A model generated the notes under the pieces. That model did not search any database. It saw only the letters and a list, made by a program, of their open reading frames with translations, and was not told where the DNA came from. A stretch of 64,000 nt of DNA from Sphingomonas sp. PAMC 26605 (lineage in GTDB: Bacteria > Pseudomonadota > Alphaproteobacteria > Sphingomonadales > Sphingomonadaceae): the NCBI RefSeq assembly GCF_000241485.1, contig NZ_JH584241.1:1663110-1727109 (forward strand), given 5' to 3'. Positions 46,515 to 54,830 of the stretch are shown piece after piece (position 1 is the first letter of the stretch; every line of letters begins with the position of its first letter). The position numbers and the translations under genes were made by a program.

Positions 46515-47524
46515 GCGCCCGAGATGCCAGCTTCGGCAAAGGTCGCCATTTCGCGATGCGCGGCGAGCGCGGCGCGGATCACGCCTGCCGCCACCGCGCC
46601 GCCGCTCGCCTCGCCGAGCCGCATGCCGAGGTCGAGCAGCGGGGTGAGCCCGAGCCTGGCCAGCAAGCGGACATGCCCCGGCTCGGCCGAGCAATGCCCC
46701 GCGATGCAATGGTCGACGATCGCCGGGTGCAGCGCGGCGATCGGCGCGAGCGCTGCGCTGCAGATGAAGCCGTCGAGCACAACGACAACGCCCGCCAGCC
46801 GTGCGGCGACGACGGCGCCCGCGATCGCCGCGATCTCGCGCCCGCCGACGCGGCGCAGCGTTTCGAACGCGGTGTGTGGTGCTCCGGCGTGGCAGGCGAG
46901 CGCTGTCTCGACCACCGCCCCTTTCCGCGCGACCCCCGCGGCATCGACCCCGGTCCCGGGCCCGACCCAGTCGGCCGCGCTGCCGCCGAAGCTGCGCGCG
47001 CACAGCGCCGCCGCGGCGGTCGAATTGCCGATCCCCATCTCGCCAAGCACGAGCAGATCGACACCGTCGGCCACAACCGCCGCGCCGGCGTTGAGCGCGG
47101 CGAGGCAGTCTTCGGCGGTCATCGCCGGGGCGCTGGTGAAGTCGGCGGTCGGGCGGTCGAGCTCGAGCGGGACCACCACGAGGTCGAGCCCCGCCGCGGC
47201 CGCCAGCGCATTGATCGCCGCCCCGCCATTGCGGAAATTGCGCACCATCTCGGCGGTCACTGCCGCCGGAAACGCGCTGACGCCGTGGGCGACGACGCCG
47301 TGATTGCCCGCGAACACCGCGACGCGACCATGCTCGATCCGCGGCGCGGCCACGCCCTGCCATCCCGCGACGAACACCGCCAGGTCCTCGAGCCGCCCGA
47401 GCGAGCCGGGCGGTTTGGTCAGCGTCGCCTGTCGCGCCGTCGCGTCCGCTTGCGCCACGCGATCAGGACCGGGCAGCGCCGCAAGCGCGCGTTCGAACGC
47501 CGCGACCGATACGAAGGCGCTCAT
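46511..47524 (-). CDS. cobT: Nicotinate-nucleotide--dimethylbenzimidazole phosphoribosyltransferase
   Basis: The 337-residue protein has the CobT hallmarks: KPPGSLGRLEDLA near the start, VFAGNHGVVAHGVSAFP, LGEMGIGNSTAAAAL, and the catalytic Glu305 in RLGEASGGA near the end. It makes alpha-ribazole phosphate from dimethylbenzimidazole and nicotinate mononucleotide. It overlaps the DUF1636 gene upstream and the phosphatase gene downstream by four bases each, within the B12-riboswitch operon. Confidence 0.95.
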   Translation of the reverse strand: MSAFVSVAAFERALAALPGPDRVAQADATARQATLTKPPGSLGRLEDLAVFVAGWQGVAAPRIEHGRVAVFAGNHGVVAHGVSAFPAAVTAEMVRNFRNGGAAINALAAAAGLDLVVVPLELDRPTADFTSAPAMTAEDCLAALNAGAAVVADGVDLLVLGEMGIGNSTAAAALCARSFGGSAADWVGPGTGVDAAGVARKGAVVETALACHAGAPHTAFETLRRVGGREIAAIAGAVVAARLAGVVVVLDGFICSAALAPIAALHPAIVDHCIAGHCSAEPGHVRLLARLGLTPLLDLGMRLGEASGGAVAAGVIRAALAAHREMATFAEAGISGA

Positions 47525-47928
47525 TCGACGACGAAACCGGCCGGAGGCGTACGCGTCAGGAAATGCCCCTTCACCCCCGCCGGCCAACTGCCGTAGGCCA
47601 CTTGGCCGGCATCGCTCTCGGCGTACAGTTTGGCATAGTCGAGGATCGCGCGCGCGGCGTCGGCGCTCGGCGCGAAACGGCCGAGCACATAGCCGACCTT
47701 GCCCGGCGCGCGCAGATGCACCGTGCAGAAATCCTGGCATGCGAACAGGCATGGCATCTCCTGCACCGCCACGCCCGCATAGCCGGGCTCGGCCTGGACC
47801 GCGCGCAGCGCTTCGACTAGCCGCGCGCCGCCGCGCATGCCGTCGGCATCGTCGCGCGCCTCGGCCGAGAAACGGCAGGTGTTGCACGCGACGACGGCGG
47901 GACCGTCGGCGACTTCGCGCAGGATCAC
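47521..47928 (-). CDS. DUF1636 Cys-rich putative metal-binding protein
   Basis: The 135-residue protein has CNTC (Cys15, Cys18) and a second cluster MPCLFACQDFC (Cys60, Cys64, Cys68), as in DUF1636 proteins. A GKVGYVLG turn follows. The pattern suggests an iron-sulphur or other metal site in a thioredoxin-like fold. Family members recur in cobalamin loci of alphaproteobacteria without a defined role; cobalt handling or corrin reduction are possible. GTG 47928 overlaps the upstream membrane-protein stop, and the stop overlaps cobT. Confidence 0.82.
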   Translation of the reverse strand: MILREVADGPAVVACNTCRFSAEARDDADGMRGGARLVEALRAVQAEPGYAGVAVQEMPCLFACQDFCTVHLRAPGKVGYVLGRFAPSADAARAILDYAKLYAESDAGQVAYGSWPAGVKGHFLTRTPPAGFVVE

Positions 47929-48485
47929 GCGAGCACCGTGCGCGGCGCGGCGTCGGGGGCGGGTACGCCGACCGCGATCAGCACTCGGTACAGCGCGTAA
48001 AATCCGGCAAGGATCGCGGCGTAGCGCACGAACTGGCGCTGCAGGATCGGCAGCGACAGCGCGGCATCGGTATGGCCGATCGCCGGCGCCCACAGCAGGA
48101 TACCGAGCTTGAACGTCGCGAAGGCCAGGACATAGGCGATCGCGAGGCGGGCGACCGGGGCGCGTAAGGGCACGAGGCGGTTCGCCACGCTCGCGACGAG
48201 CGCCCCCGCGATCGCCGCGGTCCCGATCGCCACGCCGGTCAGCGCGGTCGCGGCGTCCCACGGATAGCCGAGCGCGCAGAAGCCGATCGCCTGGCTCACC
48301 GCCCAGGCTGCGAGCATCAGCAGCACGCCATCGCGGCGATCGAGGTGGACCGCAGCCAGCGCGGCCAGCGCCGGAAAGGGAGTGGCGCAGGCGAAGATCA
48401 GCGTCGTCAGCGTGCTCGCGATCGTGAAGAGCAGGATCCACAGCAGATCGGCTTGGCGCGTGGCAATAGCGGTGGTCATCGTCAT
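47925..48485 (-). CDS. Integral membrane protein of the B12 operon, unknown function
   Basis: The 186-residue protein has about five or six hydrophobic segments (for example LLWILLFTIASTLTTLIFACA and LAIAYVLAFATFKLGILLW) and little soluble mass. It does not match the usual B12 ABC permease BtuC, nor CbtA by any motif I can see. It lies between btuB and the DUF1636 gene under one riboswitch. Inner-membrane corrinoid or cobalt transport is therefore a fair hypothesis, but it is inference from context. ATG 48485 has GAGGGGA upstream. Confidence 0.78.
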   Translation of the reverse strand: MTMTTAIATRQADLLWILLFTIASTLTTLIFACATPFPALAALAAVHLDRRDGVLLMLAAWAVSQAIGFCALGYPWDAATALTGVAIGTAAIAGALVASVANRLVPLRAPVARLAIAYVLAFATFKLGILLWAPAIGHTDAALSLPILQRQFVRYAAILAGFYALYRVLIAVGVPAPDAAPRTVLA

Positions 48486-48492
48486 GTTCCCC

Positions 48493-50490
48493 TCAGAACC
48501 GGCCACGAAAACCGGCATAGACGCTGCGGCCGAGCGTCCCGTAGCGATAGATCGTCTGATACTGTTGATCGAACAGGTTCTCGATCCGCCCGAACAGCGC
48601 GACGCGCGGGGTGATCGGCAGTTCGGTGCGCAGATCGACCAGCGTATAGGGCGCGAGCCGCCGCCTGTGCGCGGCATCGTCGAAGCTCTCGCCCGACCAG
48701 CGGACCGCGACCCCACCCGAGATTCCGCTCGGCAGCGTATAGGTCGCCGATCCGTTCGCCGTATTGCGCGGGCGCCGCGCGAGCTGCAGGCCATAGGTCG
48801 CAGCGCCGGGCGAGCGGTCTTCCGACAGCGCATAGGTGTAGTTGCCGTCGATCAGCACGCGATGCCCGACGCGCAGCGCACCCTGCGCCTCGACGCCTTG
48901 CGCGAACGCGCGCGAGACGTTGGCGTAATAGCCGAAGCGCGCGATCGTGGTGCCGGGCTGGAAGCACAGCGCCAGCGTCGAAACCGCGGGACAGCTCGCG
49001 AAGATGATCTGATTGGAAGAGCGGCGCTCGAAATAGGTGCCGCCGAGCGTCAGCGCCCCGTCGAACAGTTTTTGCTCGACCCCGGTTTCCCAGCCCTTGG
49101 CCTGTTCGGGCTGGAGCGTCTGATTGCCGTAATCCGAGAAGAGTTGGTACAAAGTCGGCGCCTTGAAGCCTTCGCCATAACTTGCGCGGAGCGTGGTGCC
49201 GGTGCGCAGCGCCCAGACGGCGCCACCCTCGAACAGCGTCTTGCTACCGAAGCGGCTATGGTCGTCGTTGCGCAGCCCGCCGCTCAGCGTCAGCCCGTCG
49301 AACACCGTCGCGGTAAGCTTGCCGTAGACGCCGGTAAGCGCGGCGCGCGCGATCGCGGGGGCGGGGATCGGCGCGCCGGCTGTCCCGTCGGGCGAGACGG
49401 TCCTGAAACGCGATACCTCATTCTCGACGCCGAACACGGCATCCCAGCCCTTGGCGATGCCGAGGCTGCCCTGATATTCGATCCGCTCGTTGCGGCCGTT
49501 CGCCTCGAAGGTCAGCGGTTGGGTCTGCGACGGGCTGTAATTGTCGCGCTTGATGTCGGTATAGCCATAAGCGAAGCGGTTGCGCAGCCGGCCGCCGAAC
49601 AGATCGACGTTCAAGCCGGCATAGCCGACGAATTCGTCGTTCAACGAATAGTCGTCGGTATCGGCGGTGGTCGAATCGAGCTCGGTGCGGCCATGCGCGT
49701 AATAGCCGCGGACATCCGCGCTGATCCCCTCGGCCAGCTGCAGTTCGGCGCGCCCGGTGACGCTCTGATTGGTATAGCCGTCGGTTTCCCTGCCGCCGAA
49801 TGCAGGCGCGATCACCGAGATGCCGTCGGTGGTGAAGCTCTGTGCACCGAGCCGGAAGGTCAACGGTCCGGTCTTGCCGCCGAGCGCGGCGCGCGCGCTG
49901 ACCGTGTCGCGCGATCCGGCCTCGACGTCGAAACTGCCCTCGATCGGCCTCTGCGGTAGCGCGGTCACGATGTTGACCACCCCGCCGATCGCCTGGCTGC
50001 CCCACAGGATCGATTGCGGCCCGCGCAGCACTTCGATCCGGCTCGCGTCGCCGGTCAGCAGATTGGCGAAATTATAGCCGCCGCCGGGCGAGGCGGGATC
50101 GTTGAGCTTGACCCCGTCGATCACCACGACGGTCTGGTCGGTCTCGGCGCCGCGGATCCGCAGCGAGGTGTTGGTCCCATAGCCGCCGTTGCGCGACACG
50201 CTGACACCGGGCGTGCGTTGCAGGAGCTCGGTGACGCCGATGTCCTGGCTGCGATCGATCGCAGCCTTGTCGAGCACCGTCACCGAAGCGGCGACGCGCT
50301 CGATCGCGGTCGGTACGCGGGTCGCGGTGACGACGATGTCGGCGCTGGCGGCAGCGGGCGTGTCGCTCGCGGCGTCGGGGCGCGGGGCTTGCTGTCCGTC
50401 GTTGGGCTTGGCCGGCGCTTCGGCGTAAGCGGGCGCGGCGAACAGCAGACCGAGCAGCAGCCCGGATGTCGGTGGATGGAATCGTTTCAT
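48493..50490 (-). CDS. btuB: TonB-dependent cobalamin receptor (BtuB-like)
   Basis: The 665-residue protein has a signal peptide (LLLGLLFAAPAYAEA), a TonB-box region (ADIVVTATRVPTAIERVA), a plug with VSRNGGYGTNTSLRIRGAE and IEVLRGPQSILWGSQAIGGVVNIVT, and a barrel ending in YAGFRGRF. Size and plug motifs match BtuB. It is the first gene after a clear B12 riboswitch and shares its operon with late cobalamin genes, which fixes the substrate class. It imports vitamin B12 or related corrinoids across the outer membrane. Confidence 0.93.
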   Translation of the reverse strand: MKRFHPPTSGLLLGLLFAAPAYAEAPAKPNDGQQAPRPDAASDTPAAASADIVVTATRVPTAIERVAASVTVLDKAAIDRSQDIGVTELLQRTPGVSVSRNGGYGTNTSLRIRGAETDQTVVVIDGVKLNDPASPGGGYNFANLLTGDASRIEVLRGPQSILWGSQAIGGVVNIVTALPQRPIEGSFDVEAGSRDTVSARAALGGKTGPLTFRLGAQSFTTDGISVIAPAFGGRETDGYTNQSVTGRAELQLAEGISADVRGYYAHGRTELDSTTADTDDYSLNDEFVGYAGLNVDLFGGRLRNRFAYGYTDIKRDNYSPSQTQPLTFEANGRNERIEYQGSLGIAKGWDAVFGVENEVSRFRTVSPDGTAGAPIPAPAIARAALTGVYGKLTATVFDGLTLSGGLRNDDHSRFGSKTLFEGGAVWALRTGTTLRASYGEGFKAPTLYQLFSDYGNQTLQPEQAKGWETGVEQKLFDGALTLGGTYFERRSSNQIIFASCPAVSTLALCFQPGTTIARFGYYANVSRAFAQGVEAQGALRVGHRVLIDGNYTYALSEDRSPGAATYGLQLARRPRNTANGSATYTLPSGISGGVAVRWSGESFDDAAHRRRLAPYTLVDLRTELPITPRVALFGRIENLFDQQYQTIYRYGTLGRSVYAGFRGRF

Positions 50491-50983
50491 GGCAGTCCCC
50501 GTTTCAGACAGTCGGAGACCTGGATCGCGAAGGGGGATGGTGCGAACCATCCCGCCTGCACGACACAGGTCGGCGATGTCGCCACGCGGGGATCTTCCCC
50601 CGTTCGCTCGGCGCACCCTGGCCGGTCGAAAGACGACTGCGACAGGCAGGTCTCCTGGCTCACGGGTCACCATCATCCCTGCCGCCTTCTCAGGGCCCGA
50701 AGGTCCCAATGGCATATGGCAGGGCGACTCGCCGCTTACAGTTGCAGGGGCAGCCGGGGTTTTCCCGTTCCCTTTTCATCCCCGTCGCCGGGGAACCTGT
50801 CGCATTCTCGCGCCTAGCGGTACGGGTGCGACGGGTCAACCGGCGCGCCGACGATCGCCGCCGTGCTCCGCTGCCATCATTGTTCTCGCGCGATCCCCGG
50901 CGCGGCGGTACGGGCCCGGTGCAAAGCGCGCGGCGATCGGCTATGATCGCGACCGCAAGCGAACCCTAGCGCGGGAGATTAGC
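50491..50983. other. Gap between divergent btuB and orphan regulator genes
   Basis: The gap is occupied by the B12 riboswitch (50637-50818) and the btuB leader on the minus strand. The remaining 165 bases toward the plus-strand regulator hold no gene I can support. The GGGAG at 50973-50977 serves as the regulator's ribosome site. Confidence 0.6.
50637..50818 (-). promoter_or_regulatory. Cobalamin (B12) riboswitch
   Basis: Read on the minus strand, the region contains the conserved landmarks in order: GGTTCCCC near the 5' end, GGGATGAAAAGGGAA, CTGCCCCTGCAACTGTAAG with GCGGCGAGTC, and the 3' B12 box AGCCAGGAGACCTGCC (50645-50660). It ends about 150 bases before btuB. Binding of adenosylcobalamin should shut off expression of the six-gene operon, either by attenuation or by hiding the ribosome site. 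Confidence 0.95.
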
Positions 50984-51661
50984 GTGCGTCTCCTGATTGC
51001 CGATGACGATGCGCGCGCCGCGCGCCAGCTTGCCAGCGCGCTCGAGGCGTTCGGGCACGAGCCGGTGCTGACCGGCGACGGCCGCACCGCGCTCGCGCTG
51101 GCGACGCGCGAGACCTTCGGTGCGGCGCTGTTCGAACTGGTCTTGCCCTATGTCGGCGGGGTGGAGTTGACACAGGCGCTGCGCGAGCAGGGGCTCGACA
51201 TGCCGATCATCATCCTGAGCGTCCATGGCGAGCTGGCCGATCGCCTTGCCGGGCTCGCGGCGGGGGCCGACGATTACCTCGTCAAACCCGTCGCGCCGGT
51301 GGAAATCGATGCGCGCCTGCAGGCGATCCTGCGCCGCGCGGCGCGGATCGGCGACCGCGGGGTGATGCGCGCGGGCGACATCGAAGTCAACGAAGTCAAG
51401 TATCGCGCGGTACGCGCCGGGCGCGCGCTGGCGCTGCCCAAGCTCGAATTCCAGATGCTGTGCGAACTCGTCCGCAACAAGAATGCGATCGTCACGCGCG
51501 ACATGTTCTATCGCAAGGTGTGGCGCTACGAGGCCGAGCCCGCCACCAACGTCGTCGAGTCCTACATCCGCCGGCTGCGCGCGCGGCTCAACGCAGCGGG
51601 TGAACACGATCCGATCGAGACGATCCGCGGCGTCGGCTACATGCTCATCGATCAAGGCTAA
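50984..51661 (+). CDS. Orphan OmpR-type response regulator with Glu at the phosphoacceptor site
   Basis: The 225-residue protein has a receiver domain with an intact acidic pocket (Asp7-Asp9 in IADDDARAA) and the conserved Lys101 (YLVKPVAP), but Glu51 in ALFELVLP where Asp is normal. The C-terminal winged helix is complete (TNVVESYIRRLRARL, then IRGVGYML). A Glu often mimics the phosphorylated state, so the protein may be always active. No histidine kinase is adjacent. The start is GTG 50984 with GGGAG upstream; ATGs further up lie in non-coding-looking sequence. Confidence 0.88.
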   Translation: MRLLIADDDARAARQLASALEAFGHEPVLTGDGRTALALATRETFGAALFELVLPYVGGVELTQALREQGLDMPIIILSVHGELADRLAGLAAGADDYLVKPVAPVEIDARLQAILRRAARIGDRGVMRAGDIEVNEVKYRAVRAGRALALPKLEFQMLCELVRNKNAIVTRDMFYRKVWRYEAEPATNVVESYIRRLRARLNAAGEHDPIETIRGVGYMLIDQG

Positions 51662-51695
51662 GCGTTCCGCTTCGCGTCGCGCCGATGACGCGCAA

Positions 51696-51730
51696 GAAAA
51701 ACCCGGCCCGAGCCGAAGCTCGAGCCGGGT
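51696..51730 (-). terminator. Rho-independent terminator of the TonB receptor gene
   Basis: Read on the minus strand, ACCCGGC-T-CGAGC and GCTCG-G-GCCGGGT form a strong stem with one mismatch and a four-base loop. A run of T follows (plus-strand AAAA at 51697-51700). It lies 22 bases past the receptor stop at 51753 and could also act on the convergent regulator transcript. Confidence 0.8.
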
Positions 51731-51752
51731 CCTTCATCCTAGTCCTGATGGA

Positions 51753-54437
51753 TCAGAACTTGGCCGAGAGTTCGAAGCCGTAGGTGCGCGGCGGGTTGAA
51801 GTTGCCATAGTCGCCGAGGATGCCGCCGTATGCCGTCGAGATCAGCTGGCCATTGGCGCCATAGTTCTGCACCGGCACCGAGTTGGCCGACGACTTGCGG
51901 TAGACATAGGTCGTGTCGAGCAGGTTGCGTGCCCAGACCGAGACGGTGACCTTGTTATGATCGTTCACCGCGATGTCGGCGAGGGCGAGGCGGCCGTTCA
52001 TCACGAAGCTCGCGTCGGTCTTGGTGTTCTCGAGCTGGAAGCTGTACTGGCTGCTCGCATAGTTGCCGTCGAGGTGGAGACGGACGCTCGCATCACCGAC
52101 GTTGATCGGCAGGACATAGTCGAGCGAAGCCGACGCCGCGTTGGTCGGCGTGTAGACGATGTACAGCTGCTGCGGCGGCGAACCGGGCGACAGCGGGTTC
52201 ACGGCCGAAGGCGCCTTCCAGTAGGTATAGGCGTACGAACCCGTCAGCGTCAGCTGCGGGATCGGCTTGATCGTCAGATCCGCCTCGATGCCGCGGATCT
52301 TCGAGTTGCCGGCATTGGTGGTCTGCTCGATGTGGCTGCCGTTGGTCGGGCTCGAACCGTTCGTATCGAAATAATCGAAGTCGAACTGGGTGTTCTTGCG
52401 GTCCATGATGTAGCCCGCGACGTTCAGGCGCGCACGGTGATCCCAGAAGTCGGCCTTCGCGCCGATTTCGTACGACTTGACCGATTCCGGACCGAAGGCG
52501 TTGAACTGGAGCGAGCGGTCGTTCGCACCACCGGCGCGGAAGCCCGTCGCATATTTGGCGTAGAGGTGGATGTTGTTGGTCGCGTCGAACGCGATGTTGA
52601 ACATCGGGTCGAAGCGGCTGATGCTGTTCTTGAAGGTGAACGGCGCAACCACGCCAGCCGCACCGGCAAGGTCGGTACGATTGTTGATGACGTAGAGCAC
52701 GCCGTGACGGTCGTCCTTGGTCCAGCGACCGCCGGCCGTGATGTGCAGCACGTTGCCGAGCGCCTCGGGCGAGAAGGTCAGATTGCCGAACACCGAATAG
52801 TTGTGGTCGGTCGCGGCGCTGGCGCGGGTGATGAACTGGCAGCTGTTGGCGAATTGCGGTGCCGTTGCCGCCAGCGTGTTGTTGCACGACGCGTCATACT
52901 GCTGATAGCCCGAGTTCGCGCCCGAGATCGCGGTCGAATTGCCCGGGATCGGGCTGCGGACCGTGTAGGCGGTGCCGTCGGCGTTCCACTGGTTGCTCAG
53001 CGGCGTGGCGGCATATTCGCTGGCCTGCTCGGTGAAGTAATAAGCGCCGACGACATAGTCGAACTGCGGAACGCTGCCGACAGCCTGGACTTCCTGGCTG
53101 AACTGGTGCTGGCGCAGGTACGACAGGCTGTAGCGGCTGAACGTGCCGGTCGTGTTGATCGCGGTCGGATTGGCGGTGTTGACCACGAACGGCGAGAACG
53201 AGCTGCGCTCTGGGCCGCCCGAATTGTCCCACTGGTCGGTGCGGACGCCGCGCCATGCGGTGATCGAGCGCAGCTCGATCCAGGGTGCGAGCTTGTACTT
53301 CAGGTTGGCCGTGAAGCCATGCGTGATGTCGAGGCTCGGCTGCTGCGGCACGCCGACATCGGCAACGTACTGGCGGTCGGGATGAACGCCGACGAGCGGC
53401 GCCTTGGGCGCAACGCAGATCGGCCGCCCGGCCGCGGCCTGCGCCGCGGTGATCGTGCCGCCGCACGCCGTGCCGGTGCCGGGCACGAACAGCGAGGTGC
53501 CGAGGACTCCGGTCGCGCCGTTGGTGTACGAACCGACCGGCAGGTTGCCCGGATTGTAGTTCAGCAGCTGGCTGTAGTTCGGCGTGTTGTCGTCGCGCGC
53601 ATAGTCATAGGCGAAGTCGGCGGTCAGGCCGTCGATGGGCTGCCAGCGGGCAGCAGCGCGGCCGCCCTTGCGGTCGTAATAGTTCCAGCCGGTCGAACCC
53701 GAGAGCGGATCCTTCACGGTCGGATCCTGGTGCTGGTACACGCCGTCGAACTTGAGCGAGATGTTGTAGAAAGCGGGCAGGTCGACATGGAGGTCGGTGT
53801 TGCGGCTGCCATAGTTGCCGACGCCGGCGGTGACGCGCGCGTCGAACACGCCGGTCGGCGCCTTCGAGACGAGCGACAGCGCGCCGCCTTCGGTGTTGCG
53901 GCCGAACAGCGTGCCCTGCGGACCCTTGAGCACTTCGATGCGCTCGATGTCGAACAGGGCGGCGTTGAGGCCCTGGGTCTTACCGAGCGCGACGCCGTCG
54001 ATATAGACGCCGACGCCGCCGTCACGTGCGGTCTGGTTCTGATCGTAGGGGACGATGCCGCGGATGCCGATCGTCAGCGCCGACTGGCGCGCTTCGAAGG
54101 TCGCGACCCGAAGCGACGGGATCGAGCCGTCGGCGAGGTTGAACAGGCTGAGGACGTGGCGATCGGCGATGCCCTGCGCGCTGAGCACGCTGATCGAGAT
54201 CGGCGTCTTCTGCAGATTGGTTTCGCGGCGCGTCGCGGTGACGACGATGTCGCCGAGGCCGGCGCCCTGATCGGCGGGCGCTTCGGCGGTCGGCGTGGTG
54301 GCCTGCGTGTCGGCGACGGGCGCGGTTGCCGCGGCATCGGTCGCCGGAGCGGTCTGCGCCAGGGCTGGCGAAGCGGTGAGAGCGATTAGCGCGCCGCCCA
54401 TGAGCAGCTGCAGGCGGAAGCCCGATCGAACAATCAT
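51753..54437 (-). CDS. TonB-dependent receptor
   Basis: The 894-residue protein has a signal peptide (LLMGGALIALTASPALAQ), an Ala/Thr-rich linker, the TonB-box-like DIVVTATRRETNLQKTPISI, a plug (RGIVPYDQNQTARDGGVGVY, then IEVLKGPQGTLFGRNTEGGA) and a barrel ending in YGFELSAKF. The plug type is common among sphingomonad receptors for aromatic or siderophore-like compounds, but substrate prediction is not reliable. It stands alone with its own terminator. Codon use looks less extreme in GC than neighbours, as often seen for highly expressed outer-membrane proteins. Confidence 0.9.
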   Translation of the reverse strand: MIVRSGFRLQLLMGGALIALTASPALAQTAPATDAAATAPVADTQATTPTAEAPADQGAGLGDIVVTATRRETNLQKTPISISVLSAQGIADRHVLSLFNLADGSIPSLRVATFEARQSALTIGIRGIVPYDQNQTARDGGVGVYIDGVALGKTQGLNAALFDIERIEVLKGPQGTLFGRNTEGGALSLVSKAPTGVFDARVTAGVGNYGSRNTDLHVDLPAFYNISLKFDGVYQHQDPTVKDPLSGSTGWNYYDRKGGRAAARWQPIDGLTADFAYDYARDDNTPNYSQLLNYNPGNLPVGSYTNGATGVLGTSLFVPGTGTACGGTITAAQAAAGRPICVAPKAPLVGVHPDRQYVADVGVPQQPSLDITHGFTANLKYKLAPWIELRSITAWRGVRTDQWDNSGGPERSSFSPFVVNTANPTAINTTGTFSRYSLSYLRQHQFSQEVQAVGSVPQFDYVVGAYYFTEQASEYAATPLSNQWNADGTAYTVRSPIPGNSTAISGANSGYQQYDASCNNTLAATAPQFANSCQFITRASAATDHNYSVFGNLTFSPEALGNVLHITAGGRWTKDDRHGVLYVINNRTDLAGAAGVVAPFTFKNSISRFDPMFNIAFDATNNIHLYAKYATGFRAGGANDRSLQFNAFGPESVKSYEIGAKADFWDHRARLNVAGYIMDRKNTQFDFDYFDTNGSSPTNGSHIEQTTNAGNSKIRGIEADLTIKPIPQLTLTGSYAYTYWKAPSAVNPLSPGSPPQQLYIVYTPTNAASASLDYVLPINVGDASVRLHLDGNYASSQYSFQLENTKTDASFVMNGRLALADIAVNDHNKVTVSVWARNLLDTTYVYRKSSANSVPVQNYGANGQLISTAYGGILGDYGNFNPPRTYGFELSAKF

Positions 54438-54830
54438 TGTGATATCCCCTGAACCAGTCGGGCCGTTTAGCCCCGGTCCGGCTCGGCTAGCGCCGGATTG
54501 GGTCAGGATTGTTACGCTCACTGTCACTGCCAAATTGCCGAGCTTTCATCTTCGCGTCATCTTTCATCGCGAGGCGTCTCGGCCGTAAGAAGCGCGCGAC
54601 GAATTCGGTTACGTGGCGGTCGTGAGAGGCCGTCGATGGCACGCACGAATCCCAACTTTGGCAACGGCGCAGGCCGCTTCTTTGCAGGAGTGCGACTAAC
54701 TTGTCACAGTCGGCGATCCGGTACGATCGGCGATCCGGCCGGGGGCAAACCGCATGCGTCGCCGCGCCGCGAGTCGCGACCCCTGACACTTTTGCGCCGG
54801 CCGATCTTTGCGCCTAGAGCGCGTCGCGTC
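54438..54830. other. Divergent promoter gap with a tandem 12-base repeat
   Basis: No coding frame is convincing in these 393 bases. TCGGCGATCCGG occurs at 54710-54721 and again at 54727-54738, about 100 bases before the Hsp70-like gene, and could be a tandem regulator site. The half nearer the receptor gene is less GC-rich and should contain its promoter, but I could not fix a convincing -35/-10 pair. Confidence 0.4.

Noticed and set aside
51483..54389. A 968-codon plus-strand frame opposite a TonB receptor
   Set aside because: It has low-complexity Arg/Asp/Val composition and no family match; the minus-strand receptor is clear.
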